Shown one piece after another: positions 52,085 through 60,267 of a stretch of 64,000 nucleotides of DNA (positions within the stretch are counted from its first letter, which is position 1; every line of letters starts with the position of its first letter). Under the pieces are notes generated by a model. It made no database searches and had not been told where the DNA came from. It was given only the letters and a program-made list of their open reading frames with translations. The DNA is taken from the NCBI RefSeq assembly GCF_000014005.1, contig NC_008009.1, forward strand, positions 5,448,501 to 5,512,500. Direction: 5' to 3'. Position numbers and translations under genes: made by a program. This DNA is from Candidatus Koribacter versatilis Ellin345 (GTDB lineage: Bacteria; Acidobacteriota; Terriglobia; Terriglobales; Acidobacteriaceae).

Positions 52085-52900
52085 ATGCGATTGGGTCGAG
52101 TCCTGTTTTTCGTTGTTATGAGTTGCCTGACAGCGCTGGCGCAGATGACGCCTGCGAGCTGCACCTTCAAAACTTTCGATTTCGGAACCAGCGGGATCAC
52201 CCTTCCTACCGGGATTAACCGCTGGGGGAATGCCATTGGCTTCGATTCGGTGCAGGGTAAGGAATGGATCCGGTTTACCGATGGGCGCCTTCAGGTTTTG
52301 ACTACGGCGGCCAGAATGACGAAGCGCAATGCGTTTGGCGTGACCGTCGGAGCTCGGTCCCACAAAGGCGCGATCCTCACTCCCGATGGCAAGCTGACGT
52401 TGCTCGGATACCCAGGCGCGGACGACACCAACTTCACCGGCATCAATCGCTATGGGACGATCGTTGGGCAGGCCTATCACCAGGGGACGAATGCATTCCA
52501 GGTGACCTTCGTTCTGCGCGGCACCACCTTCACTAAGCTCCCGCTGCCCGATGGCGCGAACTCGATCGTCATCAGCGATACCGGTGTAATCGGCGGAGAC
52601 TACCCGGTGACCAAGAACGGTGTGGTCTACGTCCACGGATTTATCTATGCCAACGGCAAATTCCAGGATTGGGTTGTGCCGAATGAGACCGATGGGGACG
52701 TTGTCGATATCAATGCCACCGGCGAAATTGCGAGTTCGGCGGCCCTTTACAAGAACGGCAAGTTCTACAGCGTCACGTACCCGGGGCCGTACAACTCGGG
52801 CAGCATTCAAGGAATGAACGGGTTCGGAAACATCACGGGCTACTACGAATCGTCGCTCACGACCATCAGCGGATTTGTGGGGGACTGCACGTTGCCGTAA
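52085..52900 (+). CDS. Exported beta-propeller-like (HAF-repeat-like) protein
   Basis: The 271-residue protein has a signal peptide (MRLGRVLFFVVMSCLTALAQ). The mature part has several short repeats around GINRWGNAIGFDS, GINRYGTIVGQAY, ISDTGVIGGDY, INATGEIASSA and MNGFGNITGYY, spaced about 30-45 residues, as in HAF-repeat exported proteins of Acidobacteria and Proteobacteria. The blades look incomplete for a full propeller. A Cys near each end (C26 and C268) could form a disulfide. The function is unknown. Confidence 0.8.
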   Translation: MRLGRVLFFVVMSCLTALAQMTPASCTFKTFDFGTSGITLPTGINRWGNAIGFDSVQGKEWIRFTDGRLQVLTTAARMTKRNAFGVTVGARSHKGAILTPDGKLTLLGYPGADDTNFTGINRYGTIVGQAYHQGTNAFQVTFVLRGTTFTKLPLPDGANSIVISDTGVIGGDYPVTKNGVVYVHGFIYANGKFQDWVVPNETDGDVVDINATGEIASSAALYKNGKFYSVTYPGPYNSGSIQGMNGFGNITGYYESSLTTISGFVGDCTLP

Positions 52901-53021
52901 GGCACCGATCCGAACAACTTCAAACCAAGCTGCTCTCTCAGCAGAATGCCCGATCTACGCGCTAAAATAGATATTCCCACGATGCCCGGAGTGTCTCGTT
53001 AGGGCGTCGCGGCAAGGATCT

Positions 53022-53399
53022 ATGTACGAAGTTACCGTGGAAGATACGTTTGCGGCGGGGCACTACCTGCGCAATTACAAGGGCAAGTGCGAGAATCCGC
53101 ACGGCCATAACTATAAGGTGCGGGTCACGCTGCAAGGCCGCGAGCTTGACCATGCCGGGCTCCTCCTCGACTTCAAGGACCTGAAGGTCGTGATGAAACC
53201 GGTGGTGGATTATCTCGACCACCAGATGATGAACGATATCCCACCGTTCAACGAGGTCAACCCGTCGGCCGAGAACATCGCCAGGTATTTCTACGACGAG
53301 TGCAACAAGTTCCTCGCCGGGCAGACCAGCGGGCGCGTGCGCGTAAAAGACGTGACCATCTGGGAGACCGACACGACGACCGCGACGTATTACGAGTAG
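53022..53399 (+). CDS. queD: 6-carboxy-5,6,7,8-tetrahydropterin synthase
   Basis: QueD turns 7,8-dihydroneopterin triphosphate into 6-carboxytetrahydropterin in queuosine synthesis. The 125-residue protein has zinc ligands H14, H27 and H29 (AAGHYL, then NPHGHNY), catalytic C23, the LDH motif at 65-67 and E115 (IWETDTT). Length is typical. It is followed 15 bases later by queE. Confidence 0.95.
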   Translation: MYEVTVEDTFAAGHYLRNYKGKCENPHGHNYKVRVTLQGRELDHAGLLLDFKDLKVVMKPVVDYLDHQMMNDIPPFNEVNPSAENIARYFYDECNKFLAGQTSGRVRVKDVTIWETDTTTATYYE

Positions 53400-53414
53400 C
53401 GGCGCGCATTTTCA

Positions 53415-54095
53415 ATGCAGATCACCGAAATCTATCGCTCGCTCCAGGGAGAGTCCTCATACACGGGGATCCCGTGCATCTTCGTGCGCCTAACCGCGTG
53501 CAATTTGCGCTGCGCCTGGTGCGATAGCGAATACACGTTCAAGGGTGGCCGCAAGATGTCGGAGGACGAGATCTTCGCTGAGGTGCAGAAGCTTGCACCG
53601 GGCGGGCTGGTGGAGATCACCGGCGGCGAACCCCTGTTGCAGGAGCGCGAACTGGTGCCGTTCATGGAGCGGTTAGTCGCCTCGGGATATAAAGTCCTGA
53701 TCGAGACCAGCGGCGAACGTCCGCTGGCGAACGTTCCGCAAGATGTCGTGAAGATCGTGGACGTGAAGTGCCCGGCATCCGGCGAGGGTGGCTCGTTTCG
53801 AATCGAGAACCTCGACGCGCTCACCCCCCACGACGAGATCAAGTTCGTGATCTCCGATCGCGCGGATTACGAGTTTGCGCGGGAGTTCACGCGCCAGCAT
53901 GGGCTGGAAAACAAAGTTAGCTCGGTTATTTTTTCACCGGCGTTTCGCAAGGATGCACGCGGGACGCGGGATGCATCGCACTGCCTGGTTGATCCGCAGG
54001 ATTTGGCGAATTGGGTTTTGGAAGACCAGTTGGACGTTAGGCTGGGGCTGCAGACGCATAAGTTTATTTGGACGCCAGAGACGAAGGGCGTCTAG
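53415..54095 (+). CDS. queE: 7-carboxy-7-deazaguanine synthase
   Basis: QueE is a radical SAM enzyme that contracts the ring of 6-carboxytetrahydropterin. The 226-residue protein holds the Fe-S motif C29-N-L-R-C33-A-W-C36 and SAM-binding GGEPLL (VEITGGEPLLQERELV). Length and position after queD fit. A hairpin repeat separates it from queC. Confidence 0.95.
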   Translation: MQITEIYRSLQGESSYTGIPCIFVRLTACNLRCAWCDSEYTFKGGRKMSEDEIFAEVQKLAPGGLVEITGGEPLLQERELVPFMERLVASGYKVLIETSGERPLANVPQDVVKIVDVKCPASGEGGSFRIENLDALTPHDEIKFVISDRADYEFAREFTRQHGLENKVSSVIFSPAFRKDARGTRDASHCLVDPQDLANWVLEDQLDVRLGLQTHKFIWTPETKGV

Positions 54096-54110
54096 CGAAA
54101 TTTTGGTAGC

Positions 54111-54160
54111 GACAGGGGTCCTTCGACTCCGCCGCTTCGCGGCTCCGCTCAGGATGACAG
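54111..54160. repeat. GTCCTTCGACTC...GCTCAGGATGAC hairpin repeat, copy 3
   Basis: The same flanks enclose a shortened hairpin GCCGC-TTC-GCGGC (54131-54143). Directly after it TACCCACA-TTG-TGGGATA (54163-54181) forms another small hairpin before queC. Confidence 0.85.
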
Positions 54161-54208
54161 AGTACCCACATTGTGGGATACGAACCGAACAACGTTGAGG
54201 ATGACAGC

Positions 54209-54982
54209 GTGTTAACACCAGCAGACGACCTGAAAAACGCGACCACCGTGGAACCCTCAGCTGAGGCCGTGAAGGTCCAGCGTGGCGACACCGGCAAGGC
54301 GGTGGTCGTCCTGAGCGGCGGAATGGATTCGACCGTCTGCGCCACGCTGGCGGTGCGCGAGTACGGCGCGGAGAACATTGGAGCGCTGCACGTCAGTTAC
54401 GGACAAAGGACGGCGGCGCGGGAAAAGCAGGCATTTGCGGCGGTGGCGGAGAGACTTGGGATCCAGACACGGCTGGCGGTGGAAACACCGTTTTTCCGGG
54501 CGATTGGAGGGTCGGCGTTAACCGACGCCAACATTGCGGTCCCGGACGCTGGGGAGCTGATAGGCCATGAAATTCCGGTCACTTACGTCCCGTTCCGGAA
54601 CGCGCATCTTTTAGCGATGGCGGTAAGCTGGGCAGAGGTATTGGGAGCATCCAAAATATATATAGGGGCGGTAGCGCAGGACAGCAGCGGTTATCCTGAT
54701 TGCCGGCCTGAGTTTTACGAGGCTTACAACTTAGCGGTTCGGCGCGGCACCAAAGCTGGTGATATCGAGGTCGTGACCCCGCTTATCGCGCTGCGGAAGC
54801 ACGAGATTGTGAGCCTTGGCCTTGAATTGGGCGCGCCCTTCGATTTAACGTGGTCATGCTATAGCCGCGAGGATTGCGCGTGCGGCGTCTGTGACAGCTG
54901 TGTCCTGAGGCTTCGCGCGTTTGAAGGTGCGGGCGCTGTCGATCCGGTTCCTTATGCGCCCCGTCTCGCAGGCCACGACTAG
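54209..54982 (+). CDS. queC: 7-cyano-7-deazaguanine synthase
   Basis: QueC makes preQ0 from 7-carboxy-7-deazaguanine with ammonia and ATP. I start it at GTG 54209, eight bases after GAGG, rather than at GTG 54173, which lies in the repeat tail. The 257-residue protein has the PP-loop SGGMDST (36-42), the family block ALHVSYGQRTAAREKQAF and zinc cysteines in CYSREDCACGVCDSCVLRL. An N-terminal extension of about 28 residues precedes the core. The queD-queE-queC order makes a queuosine operon. Confidence 0.95.
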   Translation: MLTPADDLKNATTVEPSAEAVKVQRGDTGKAVVVLSGGMDSTVCATLAVREYGAENIGALHVSYGQRTAAREKQAFAAVAERLGIQTRLAVETPFFRAIGGSALTDANIAVPDAGELIGHEIPVTYVPFRNAHLLAMAVSWAEVLGASKIYIGAVAQDSSGYPDCRPEFYEAYNLAVRRGTKAGDIEVVTPLIALRKHEIVSLGLELGAPFDLTWSCYSREDCACGVCDSCVLRLRAFEGAGAVDPVPYAPRLAGHD

Positions 54983-55021
54983 CGAATTTTCTAAAGTAGT
55001 GAGTCTCGCTGGGAGGCGGAC

Positions 55022-56071
55022 ATGAGAAAGCAAGCACTAATCCTATTCTTCGTCGCGCTCGTGCTGGGGATGGTCCCGGCTGCGATGGCGCAAACCGGTA
55101 CCGTGAAAGGCTATGTCAAAGACAAGGGCACGCCGATCGTGGGCGCGCAGGTCTTGTTCGAGAATCTTGACAACGGCCGCAAGATGACCCTGAAGACCGA
55201 CAAGGCCGGCAACTTCTTCAGCATCGGCGTCGCCATCGGTAGCTACAAGATCACCATCACCGCCGACGGCAAAACCATCTGGAACACTGCGAAGTATCCG
55301 GTCGGCGGCGGCGACGGCAATCCCGAGTTGAACATCGACTTGGAGAAGGAACGCGCCGCACAGGCAACCGCCAATCCGGCCAATGCGGAAGCGGTGAAGA
55401 AGGCGGAAGAGAACAAGAAAGAGAATGAGAAGATCGGCAACCTCAACACCATGTTGAAGGAAGCCCAAGCCGATATGCAGGCCAAGAACTTTGACGCGGC
55501 GATCCAGATCATGGAGAAGGCGACCGCGCAAGACGCAACCCATGACATCATCTGGGCCGTTCTCGCCGATGCGTATCTCGGCGCGAAAAGATACCCTGAC
55601 GCGGTGAAAGCCTACGAAAAGGCGATCGCGCTCGATCCCAGCAAAGCGCCCGTGCATAACAACTATGCGCAGGCACTTGCCAAGACAGGACAGTCGGACA
55701 AGGCCATCGCCGAGTACGATGCGGCTGCCAAGCTCGATCCAGCCCATGCCGGCTCGTTCTACTTCAATGAAGGCGCCGTCTTGACCAATGCTGGAAAGAC
55801 CGACGACGCCAACGCGGCCTTCGATAAAGCGATCGCTGCCGATCCCACCAAGGCAGACGCCTATTACCAGAAGGGCGTGAACCTGATGGGCAAGGCGACG
55901 CAGAAGGACGGGAAGTATGTTGCGGCGCCGGGCACCGTCGAGGCCTTCAACAAGTACCTCGAACTGTCCCCTGACGGACCGAACGCTCAGAACGCGAAAG
56001 ATATGATCGCGGCTCTTGGCGGCACAGTCGTCACCGGCTACAAGGCCGAAAAGGGCAAGAAGAGCAAGTAG
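55022..56071 (+). CDS. Exported TPR protein with N-terminal carboxypeptidase-regulatory-like domain
   Basis: The 349-residue protein has a signal peptide (MRKQALILFFVALVLGMVPA), a short beta sandwich at 25-110 of carboxypeptidase-regulatory type (GYVKDKGTPIVGAQVLFENL, then GNFFSIGVAIGSYKITITADG), an Ala/Lys/Glu-rich helical linker, then about five TPRs (for example YPDAVKAYEKAIALDPSKAPVHNNYAQALAKTGQ) and a Lys-rich tail. The combination is frequent among acidobacterial exported proteins of unknown role. An intrinsic terminator follows. Confidence 0.88.
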   Translation: MRKQALILFFVALVLGMVPAAMAQTGTVKGYVKDKGTPIVGAQVLFENLDNGRKMTLKTDKAGNFFSIGVAIGSYKITITADGKTIWNTAKYPVGGGDGNPELNIDLEKERAAQATANPANAEAVKKAEENKKENEKIGNLNTMLKEAQADMQAKNFDAAIQIMEKATAQDATHDIIWAVLADAYLGAKRYPDAVKAYEKAIALDPSKAPVHNNYAQALAKTGQSDKAIAEYDAAAKLDPAHAGSFYFNEGAVLTNAGKTDDANAAFDKAIAADPTKADAYYQKGVNLMGKATQKDGKYVAAPGTVEAFNKYLELSPDGPNAQNAKDMIAALGGTVVTGYKAEKGKKSK

Positions 56072-56088
56072 ATCGTGGATTCCGGGAG

Positions 56089-56117
56089 CGGCGGCCTGCG
56101 GGCCGCCGTTTCCTTTG
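56089..56117 (+). terminator. Terminator after the TPR gene
   Basis: CGGCGGCC, loop TGCG, GGCCGCCG and then TTTCCTTTG give an eight-base perfect stem with a T-rich tail 18 bases after the stop. Confidence 0.8.
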
Positions 56118-56151
56118 CTCGTAATACGGTGCGAGTAGAATCGTGGGCGCA

Positions 56152-57378
56152 ATGGGCAACGAATCTTTGAGCTTTGACGAGGCGCGCGCGCTGGTCGAGG
56201 GCTTCGCCGCGCTGGTCCGCGAGCCGGAGAAGGAGCACGTCGCGCTTCTTGACGCGGATGGACGCGTACTCGCGGAAGAACTCCGCGCAGACCGCGATTT
56301 TCCGCCGTTTCACCGCGCCACGCGCGACGGGTTTGCGGTGCGTGCCGCAGATACCGCGACCTTGCCGTCGAAATTGCGCGTGATTGGCGAGATTGCCGCG
56401 GGTCACGCGCGCGAAATCGCGCTGAATGCAGGCGAAGCCGCGGAGATCATGACCGGAGCGCCCTTGCCGGACGGCGCCGACGGGGTCGTCATGGTGGAAT
56501 ACACGCGCCGCGACGGTGAATTTGTGGTGTTAGATCGCGCCATGCGCGCGGGCGAGAACTTTGTGCCGCGCGGCGCCGAGGCACGCGCCGGAGACCTTCT
56601 GCTGGAGGCGCGCGAGCGATTAAATCCGGCGGCCATCGCGATTGCGGCGTCGGTGGGAAAAGCGTCGCTCGCGGTGTTTCGCCGTCCCGTCGCCGCGATT
56701 TTAGCGACCGGCGACGAACTAGTCGAAGTCGGCGAGAATCCGTTACCGGCGCAGATCCGTAACTCCAACGGCTATTCCATCGCGGCGCAGGTGCGGCGTG
56801 CGGGTGGCGATCCCATGGTTCTGCCGATTGTCCGCGACCACGAGGACGCCATTCGTAGCGCGGTGAGCTCGGCAAAATCGGCGGATTTGCTCATTCTTTC
56901 TGGCGGCGTGTCGATGGGGAAGTATGACCTCGTCGAGCAGGTACTGGCGTCGGAGGGCGCGCAGTTCCGCATGACGGGCGCGAAGATCCAGCCGGGGAAA
57001 CCGATTGTTTTCGGCACGCTGCCGCGCGAATACGGTGACTTGCCGTTCTTCGGCCTGCCGGGCAATCCGATTTCGACCATGGTCACGTTCGATTTGTTCG
57101 TCGCGCCTGTGCTGGCCGCGCTGGGCGGTGCGAAGGACGCGCCGCTGCGGTTTGCGCACGCGAAGATCGCGGAAGATTTCAAGGTCGCGCCGGGTTTAAC
57201 GCGCTTTCTGCCGGCAGTCCTGGCGAGTTCTGCGGCGGAAACGCGGGTGAGCGTGGTGCCGTGGCATGGGTCCGGCGATTTGGCCGCGGTAGTAAAGGCG
57301 AATTGTTATCTTGTAGTACCGCCAGACGCGGCGGTGCTCGCGAAAGACAGCATGGTTTCGGTGTTGCTAAAGGACTAA
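56152..57378 (+). CDS. moeA: Molybdopterin molybdotransferase
   Basis: MoeA inserts molybdate into adenylylated molybdopterin. From ATG 56152 the protein is 408 residues, with HRATRDGFAVRAADT, the GDELVE motif (ILATGDELVEVGENP), SGGVSMGKYD and the GLPGNPISTMVTFDLF block. A GTG three codons upstream is also possible. It lies 3 bases before moaC, so the two are co-transcribed. Confidence 0.96.
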   Translation: MGNESLSFDEARALVEGFAALVREPEKEHVALLDADGRVLAEELRADRDFPPFHRATRDGFAVRAADTATLPSKLRVIGEIAAGHAREIALNAGEAAEIMTGAPLPDGADGVVMVEYTRRDGEFVVLDRAMRAGENFVPRGAEARAGDLLLEARERLNPAAIAIAASVGKASLAVFRRPVAAILATGDELVEVGENPLPAQIRNSNGYSIAAQVRRAGGDPMVLPIVRDHEDAIRSAVSSAKSADLLILSGGVSMGKYDLVEQVLASEGAQFRMTGAKIQPGKPIVFGTLPREYGDLPFFGLPGNPISTMVTFDLFVAPVLAALGGAKDAPLRFAHAKIAEDFKVAPGLTRFLPAVLASSAAETRVSVVPWHGSGDLAAVVKANCYLVVPPDAAVLAKDSMVSVLLKD

Positions 57379-57381
57379 ACG

Positions 57382-57870
57382 GTGGCAAAGAAGAAAACCC
57401 TCTCGCATTACGACAAAAAAGGCCGCGCTTCCATGGTCAACGTCGCGGCGAAAAAACCGACGGTGCGTACCGCGGAAGCAAGTGCGCAGGTGGTGATGTC
57501 GCGAGCGGTAATCGAAGCATTACCGAATAATCCCAAGGGCGACGTGTTTGAGACCGCCCGGCTGGCAGGAATTATGGCTGCCAAGCGGACTTCCGAGCTG
57601 ATACCTCTGTGTCACCCCCTGCCAATCTGGCACGTTGATGTCAAGGTAGAGCTATGCGAGAATGGCGTCGCTGTTAGCTCAAAAGTAACCACCGAGTCGG
57701 TTACGGGGGTGGAGATGGAAGCCCTTGTAGCCGTATCCGTCGCGGCATTAACGGTTTACGATATGTGCAAAGCTCTGGATAAGAGCATTGAGATCCGGCA
57801 GGTGGTGCTGGACTCGAAGTCGGGTGGCAAGAGTGGCGATTATCGCCGCCGGTCTCCCGGAAGCAAATAA
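57382..57870 (+). CDS. moaC: Cyclic pyranopterin monophosphate synthase
   Basis: MoaC acts with MoaA to form cyclic pyranopterin. The 162-residue protein starts at GTG 57382 and contains the conserved AGIMAAKRTSELIPLCHPLP segment and VTTESVTGVEMEALVAVSVAALTVYDMCKAL. Length matches E. coli MoaC (161). moaA is not in this window. Confidence 0.97.
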   Translation: MAKKKTLSHYDKKGRASMVNVAAKKPTVRTAEASAQVVMSRAVIEALPNNPKGDVFETARLAGIMAAKRTSELIPLCHPLPIWHVDVKVELCENGVAVSSKVTTESVTGVEMEALVAVSVAALTVYDMCKALDKSIEIRQVVLDSKSGGKSGDYRRRSPGSK

Positions 57871-57897
57871 CCCTAAGCCGAAGTTCCGGTTCCTGTC

Positions 57898-58659
57898 ATG
57901 GCATCTGATGTCCGCGTACTGCTGGTGGACGACAATCCGATGATCATTGCGATGCTGAAGCAGGCATTGGAACCGCATTGCGTGGTCAACGTCGCCAGCG
58001 ACGGTACCGATGCTCTGCTGCGCTCGATCGACGACCCGCCGGATCTGATCATCGCCGACTACCAGATGCCGGGCCTCGACGGCAAAGTGCTGCTCGAGAA
58101 GCTGAAATCGCGCGCTAATACCTCGCGGCTGCCCGTGATCCTGATGGCGAGCCGTGCCGATATCGGCGACAAACTCAAGGGTGTCCGCGAGACGGTTGAG
58201 GATTTCCTCGAGAAGCCGTTCTATATCAAGGAAGCCGGCTCCCACCTCAAACACTTGATTGACAAGGTCGCGCTGGAAAAGATGGCACGCGAAGCCGCCT
58301 CCGGCGACTCCACCCTGAACGGCAGCCTGGCGCAGATGAACGTCATCGACCTGCTGCAATCACTGGAGCTCGGTCGTAAGAACTGCGCGCTCACGCTGAC
58401 CAATAATGGCGATCGCTGCGATCTCTTCTTCGTCGAAGGTCAGATCCACCACGCGGTGTACGACGATCTAAAGGGCGACGAGGCCGTATACAAGGCGCTG
58501 CAGTGGACCGGTGGATCATTCCGCATTGATTTCAGCGGCCAGAGCAGCGAACAATCCACCACGCGCTCGACCCAGGGCCTGCTGATGGAAGGCCTGCGGA
58601 TGCTCGACGAGAGCAACCGCGACGGCGAAACCGCCGTGGATCCGTTCGCTACGCGGTAG
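57898..58659 (+). CDS. Response regulator receiver plus DUF4388 (PATAN) domain
   Basis: The 253-residue protein has a standard receiver (about 5-125): acid pocket D11-D12, phospho-acceptor D54 (IIADYQMPG) and Lys in FLEKPF. Residues about 140-230 match the DUF4388 domain (LNGSLAQMNVIDLLQSLELGRKNCALTLTNNG, then FFVEGQIHHAVYDDLKGDEAVYKALQWTGGSF), found in regulators of gliding and development. There is no DNA-binding domain. It lies 27 bases after moaC and 116 before mog, an odd place for a signalling gene. Confidence 0.92.
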   Translation: MASDVRVLLVDDNPMIIAMLKQALEPHCVVNVASDGTDALLRSIDDPPDLIIADYQMPGLDGKVLLEKLKSRANTSRLPVILMASRADIGDKLKGVRETVEDFLEKPFYIKEAGSHLKHLIDKVALEKMAREAASGDSTLNGSLAQMNVIDLLQSLELGRKNCALTLTNNGDRCDLFFVEGQIHHAVYDDLKGDEAVYKALQWTGGSFRIDFSGQSSEQSTTRSTQGLLMEGLRMLDESNRDGETAVDPFATR

Positions 58660-58688
58660 TTTCCTCCTTCAATTTCTTGCTTTCTATA

Positions 58689-58738
58689 GAGGTCCTTCGA
58701 CTCCGCCGTGCTTCGCGCGGCTTCGCTCAGGACGACAG
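58689..58738. repeat. GTCCTTCGACTC...GCTCAGGACGAC hairpin repeat, copy 4
   Basis: The shared flanks enclose GCCGTGC-TTC-GCGCGGC (58705-58721), seven pairs with one T-G wobble. It lies between the receiver gene and mog. Confidence 0.85.
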
Positions 58739-58775
58739 GCGCGCGTGAGCGGTGCGCCCATGAGAAAATCCCTGA

Positions 58776-59258
58776 ATGAATAAGACGGCGTCGGTGATCA
58801 CCGTAAGCGACCGCTCATTCCGCCGGGAGCGCGAAGACCTCTCCGGCCCCGCGGTGGCGCAGATGTTGCGCGATGCGGGATTCACGATTAAGAGCACCCA
58901 GGTTCTCCCCGATGACCAGAAGCAGATCAGCTCGGCGCTGCGCCTTTGTGCAGACCGAGATCACGTGAGCCTCGCGGTGACGACCGGCGGCACGGGCGTC
59001 GCGAAGCGCGACCTCACGCCGGAGGCCACGATGGCAATCTGCGACAAAATCATCCCAGGTGTCGCCGAGGTGATGCGCAGCGAAGGCTTGAAGAAGACTC
59101 CGATGTCTCCGTTGAGCCGGGCGGTATGCGGGATCCGCGGATCCACGCTGATCCTGAATCTTCCGGGGAGCCCGAGCGGTGCCGTGGAATCGTTGTCGGC
59201 AGTGATGCCACTACTGCAGCACGCCATCGAGTTGCTGGCGGGGAACACGGAGCACTAG
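58776..59258 (+). CDS. mog: Molybdopterin adenylyltransferase (MoaB/Mog family)
   Basis: The 160-residue protein has the MoCF-binding signature VTTGGTGVAKRDLTPEA and the closing NLPGSPSGAVESL, as in MogA and MoaB, which adenylylate molybdopterin before MoeA adds metal. I cannot separate Mog from MoaB on sequence alone. It completes a moeA-moaC-mog group with the receiver gene between. Confidence 0.92.
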   Translation: MNKTASVITVSDRSFRREREDLSGPAVAQMLRDAGFTIKSTQVLPDDQKQISSALRLCADRDHVSLAVTTGGTGVAKRDLTPEATMAICDKIIPGVAEVMRSEGLKKTPMSPLSRAVCGIRGSTLILNLPGSPSGAVESLSAVMPLLQHAIELLAGNTEH

Positions 59259-59316
59259 CGCTCGACGCATCAAGATACTCACCTCAGTTAGACCGGACAA
59301 TTCACAGCACTGATTT

Positions 59317-60264
59317 ATGGTGGAACGGATGCAGAAGGTCGCGCTCTTCTACAACCCGGCTTCAGGACGCCGCAGTGCGCAACGCGCGCACGACGTGAAG
59401 ATTGCGGCCGACGTCCTGCGCGCCGCCGGAAAACAAGTGCACGTGGAGCCCACGCGCGGCCCTGGCACCGCAGCTGCGCAAGTCCACGAGGCCAAGGCAC
59501 AAGGCGCAGATACTGTCTTGATCGCAGGTGGTGACGGCACCATCCATGATGCCTTGCAAGGCTTGGCGGGATCGGACCTGACCCTCGGCGTGATTCCAAT
59601 GGGTACCGGAAACGTGCTGGCTCACGACCTCGCGATTTCGCACCAGCCACACGAGGCAGCCAAACAATTGCTGGCCTTTCAGTCGCGACGCATTGCGCTA
59701 GGCAAGGTGACCTATCGCGGGATCCGGGGACCGGAATCGCGATGGTTCGTTGCGGTGGCTGGCGTAGGCGGCTCCGCGAAGCTGATGTACGACGTTCACG
59801 CGGGTCTGAAGGGCGCGCACGGAATGCTCGCGTATTATGCGCAGATGGCGCGCCTGGCGTTGCTGCATCGTTTCGATAGCTTCAACGTCGAATACCGCAG
59901 CGACGACGGCCAGTGGATAAAGTGCACGGCGGTCGAAGCCGATGCGGTGCGCATCACAAATTTTGGTGGGCTGATGCGGCGCTGGGCCTGGGGTGCGAAC
60001 CTGCAACGTGATGACGCGCAACTGGTGCTCTTCCAAACCGGCAGCCGTCCTCGCTTTCTGCATTACACCTTCAGCAGGATCCTGGGGAGACACTGGCACA
60101 CGCCCGGAGTGGAACTGATCTATGCAAAAGAGATTCGGTGTACGGTAAGCAATCCGGCGCAGCGGCTACACGTGGAAGCGGACGGCGAATACATTGGCGG
60201 CCCTCCAGTAACGATTGAGGTTGTGCCGAATATGCTTAATTTGCTGATGGAGGCGAAAGGATAG
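59317..60264 (+). CDS. Diacylglycerol/lipid kinase family protein
   Basis: The 315-residue protein has the lipid kinase nucleotide motif VLIAGGDGTIHDALQGL (GGDGT), the early NPASG motif (FYNPASGRR) and GVIPMGTGNVLAHDLAI. This YegS/BmrU-like superfamily phosphorylates lipids or sphingoid bases; the substrate here is unknown. The ATG at 59317 and one four codons later (59329) are both possible starts. The next gene begins 3 bases after the stop. Confidence 0.93.
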   Translation: MVERMQKVALFYNPASGRRSAQRAHDVKIAADVLRAAGKQVHVEPTRGPGTAAAQVHEAKAQGADTVLIAGGDGTIHDALQGLAGSDLTLGVIPMGTGNVLAHDLAISHQPHEAAKQLLAFQSRRIALGKVTYRGIRGPESRWFVAVAGVGGSAKLMYDVHAGLKGAHGMLAYYAQMARLALLHRFDSFNVEYRSDDGQWIKCTAVEADAVRITNFGGLMRRWAWGANLQRDDAQLVLFQTGSRPRFLHYTFSRILGRHWHTPGVELIYAKEIRCTVSNPAQRLHVEADGEYIGGPPVTIEVVPNMLNLLMEAKG

Positions 60265-60267
60265 CGC

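Noticed and set aside
52901-53021. Possible preQ1 riboswitch before queD
   Set aside because: I could not see the conserved C-rich loop and A-rich tail of preQ1 aptamers; the gap is only 121 bases.
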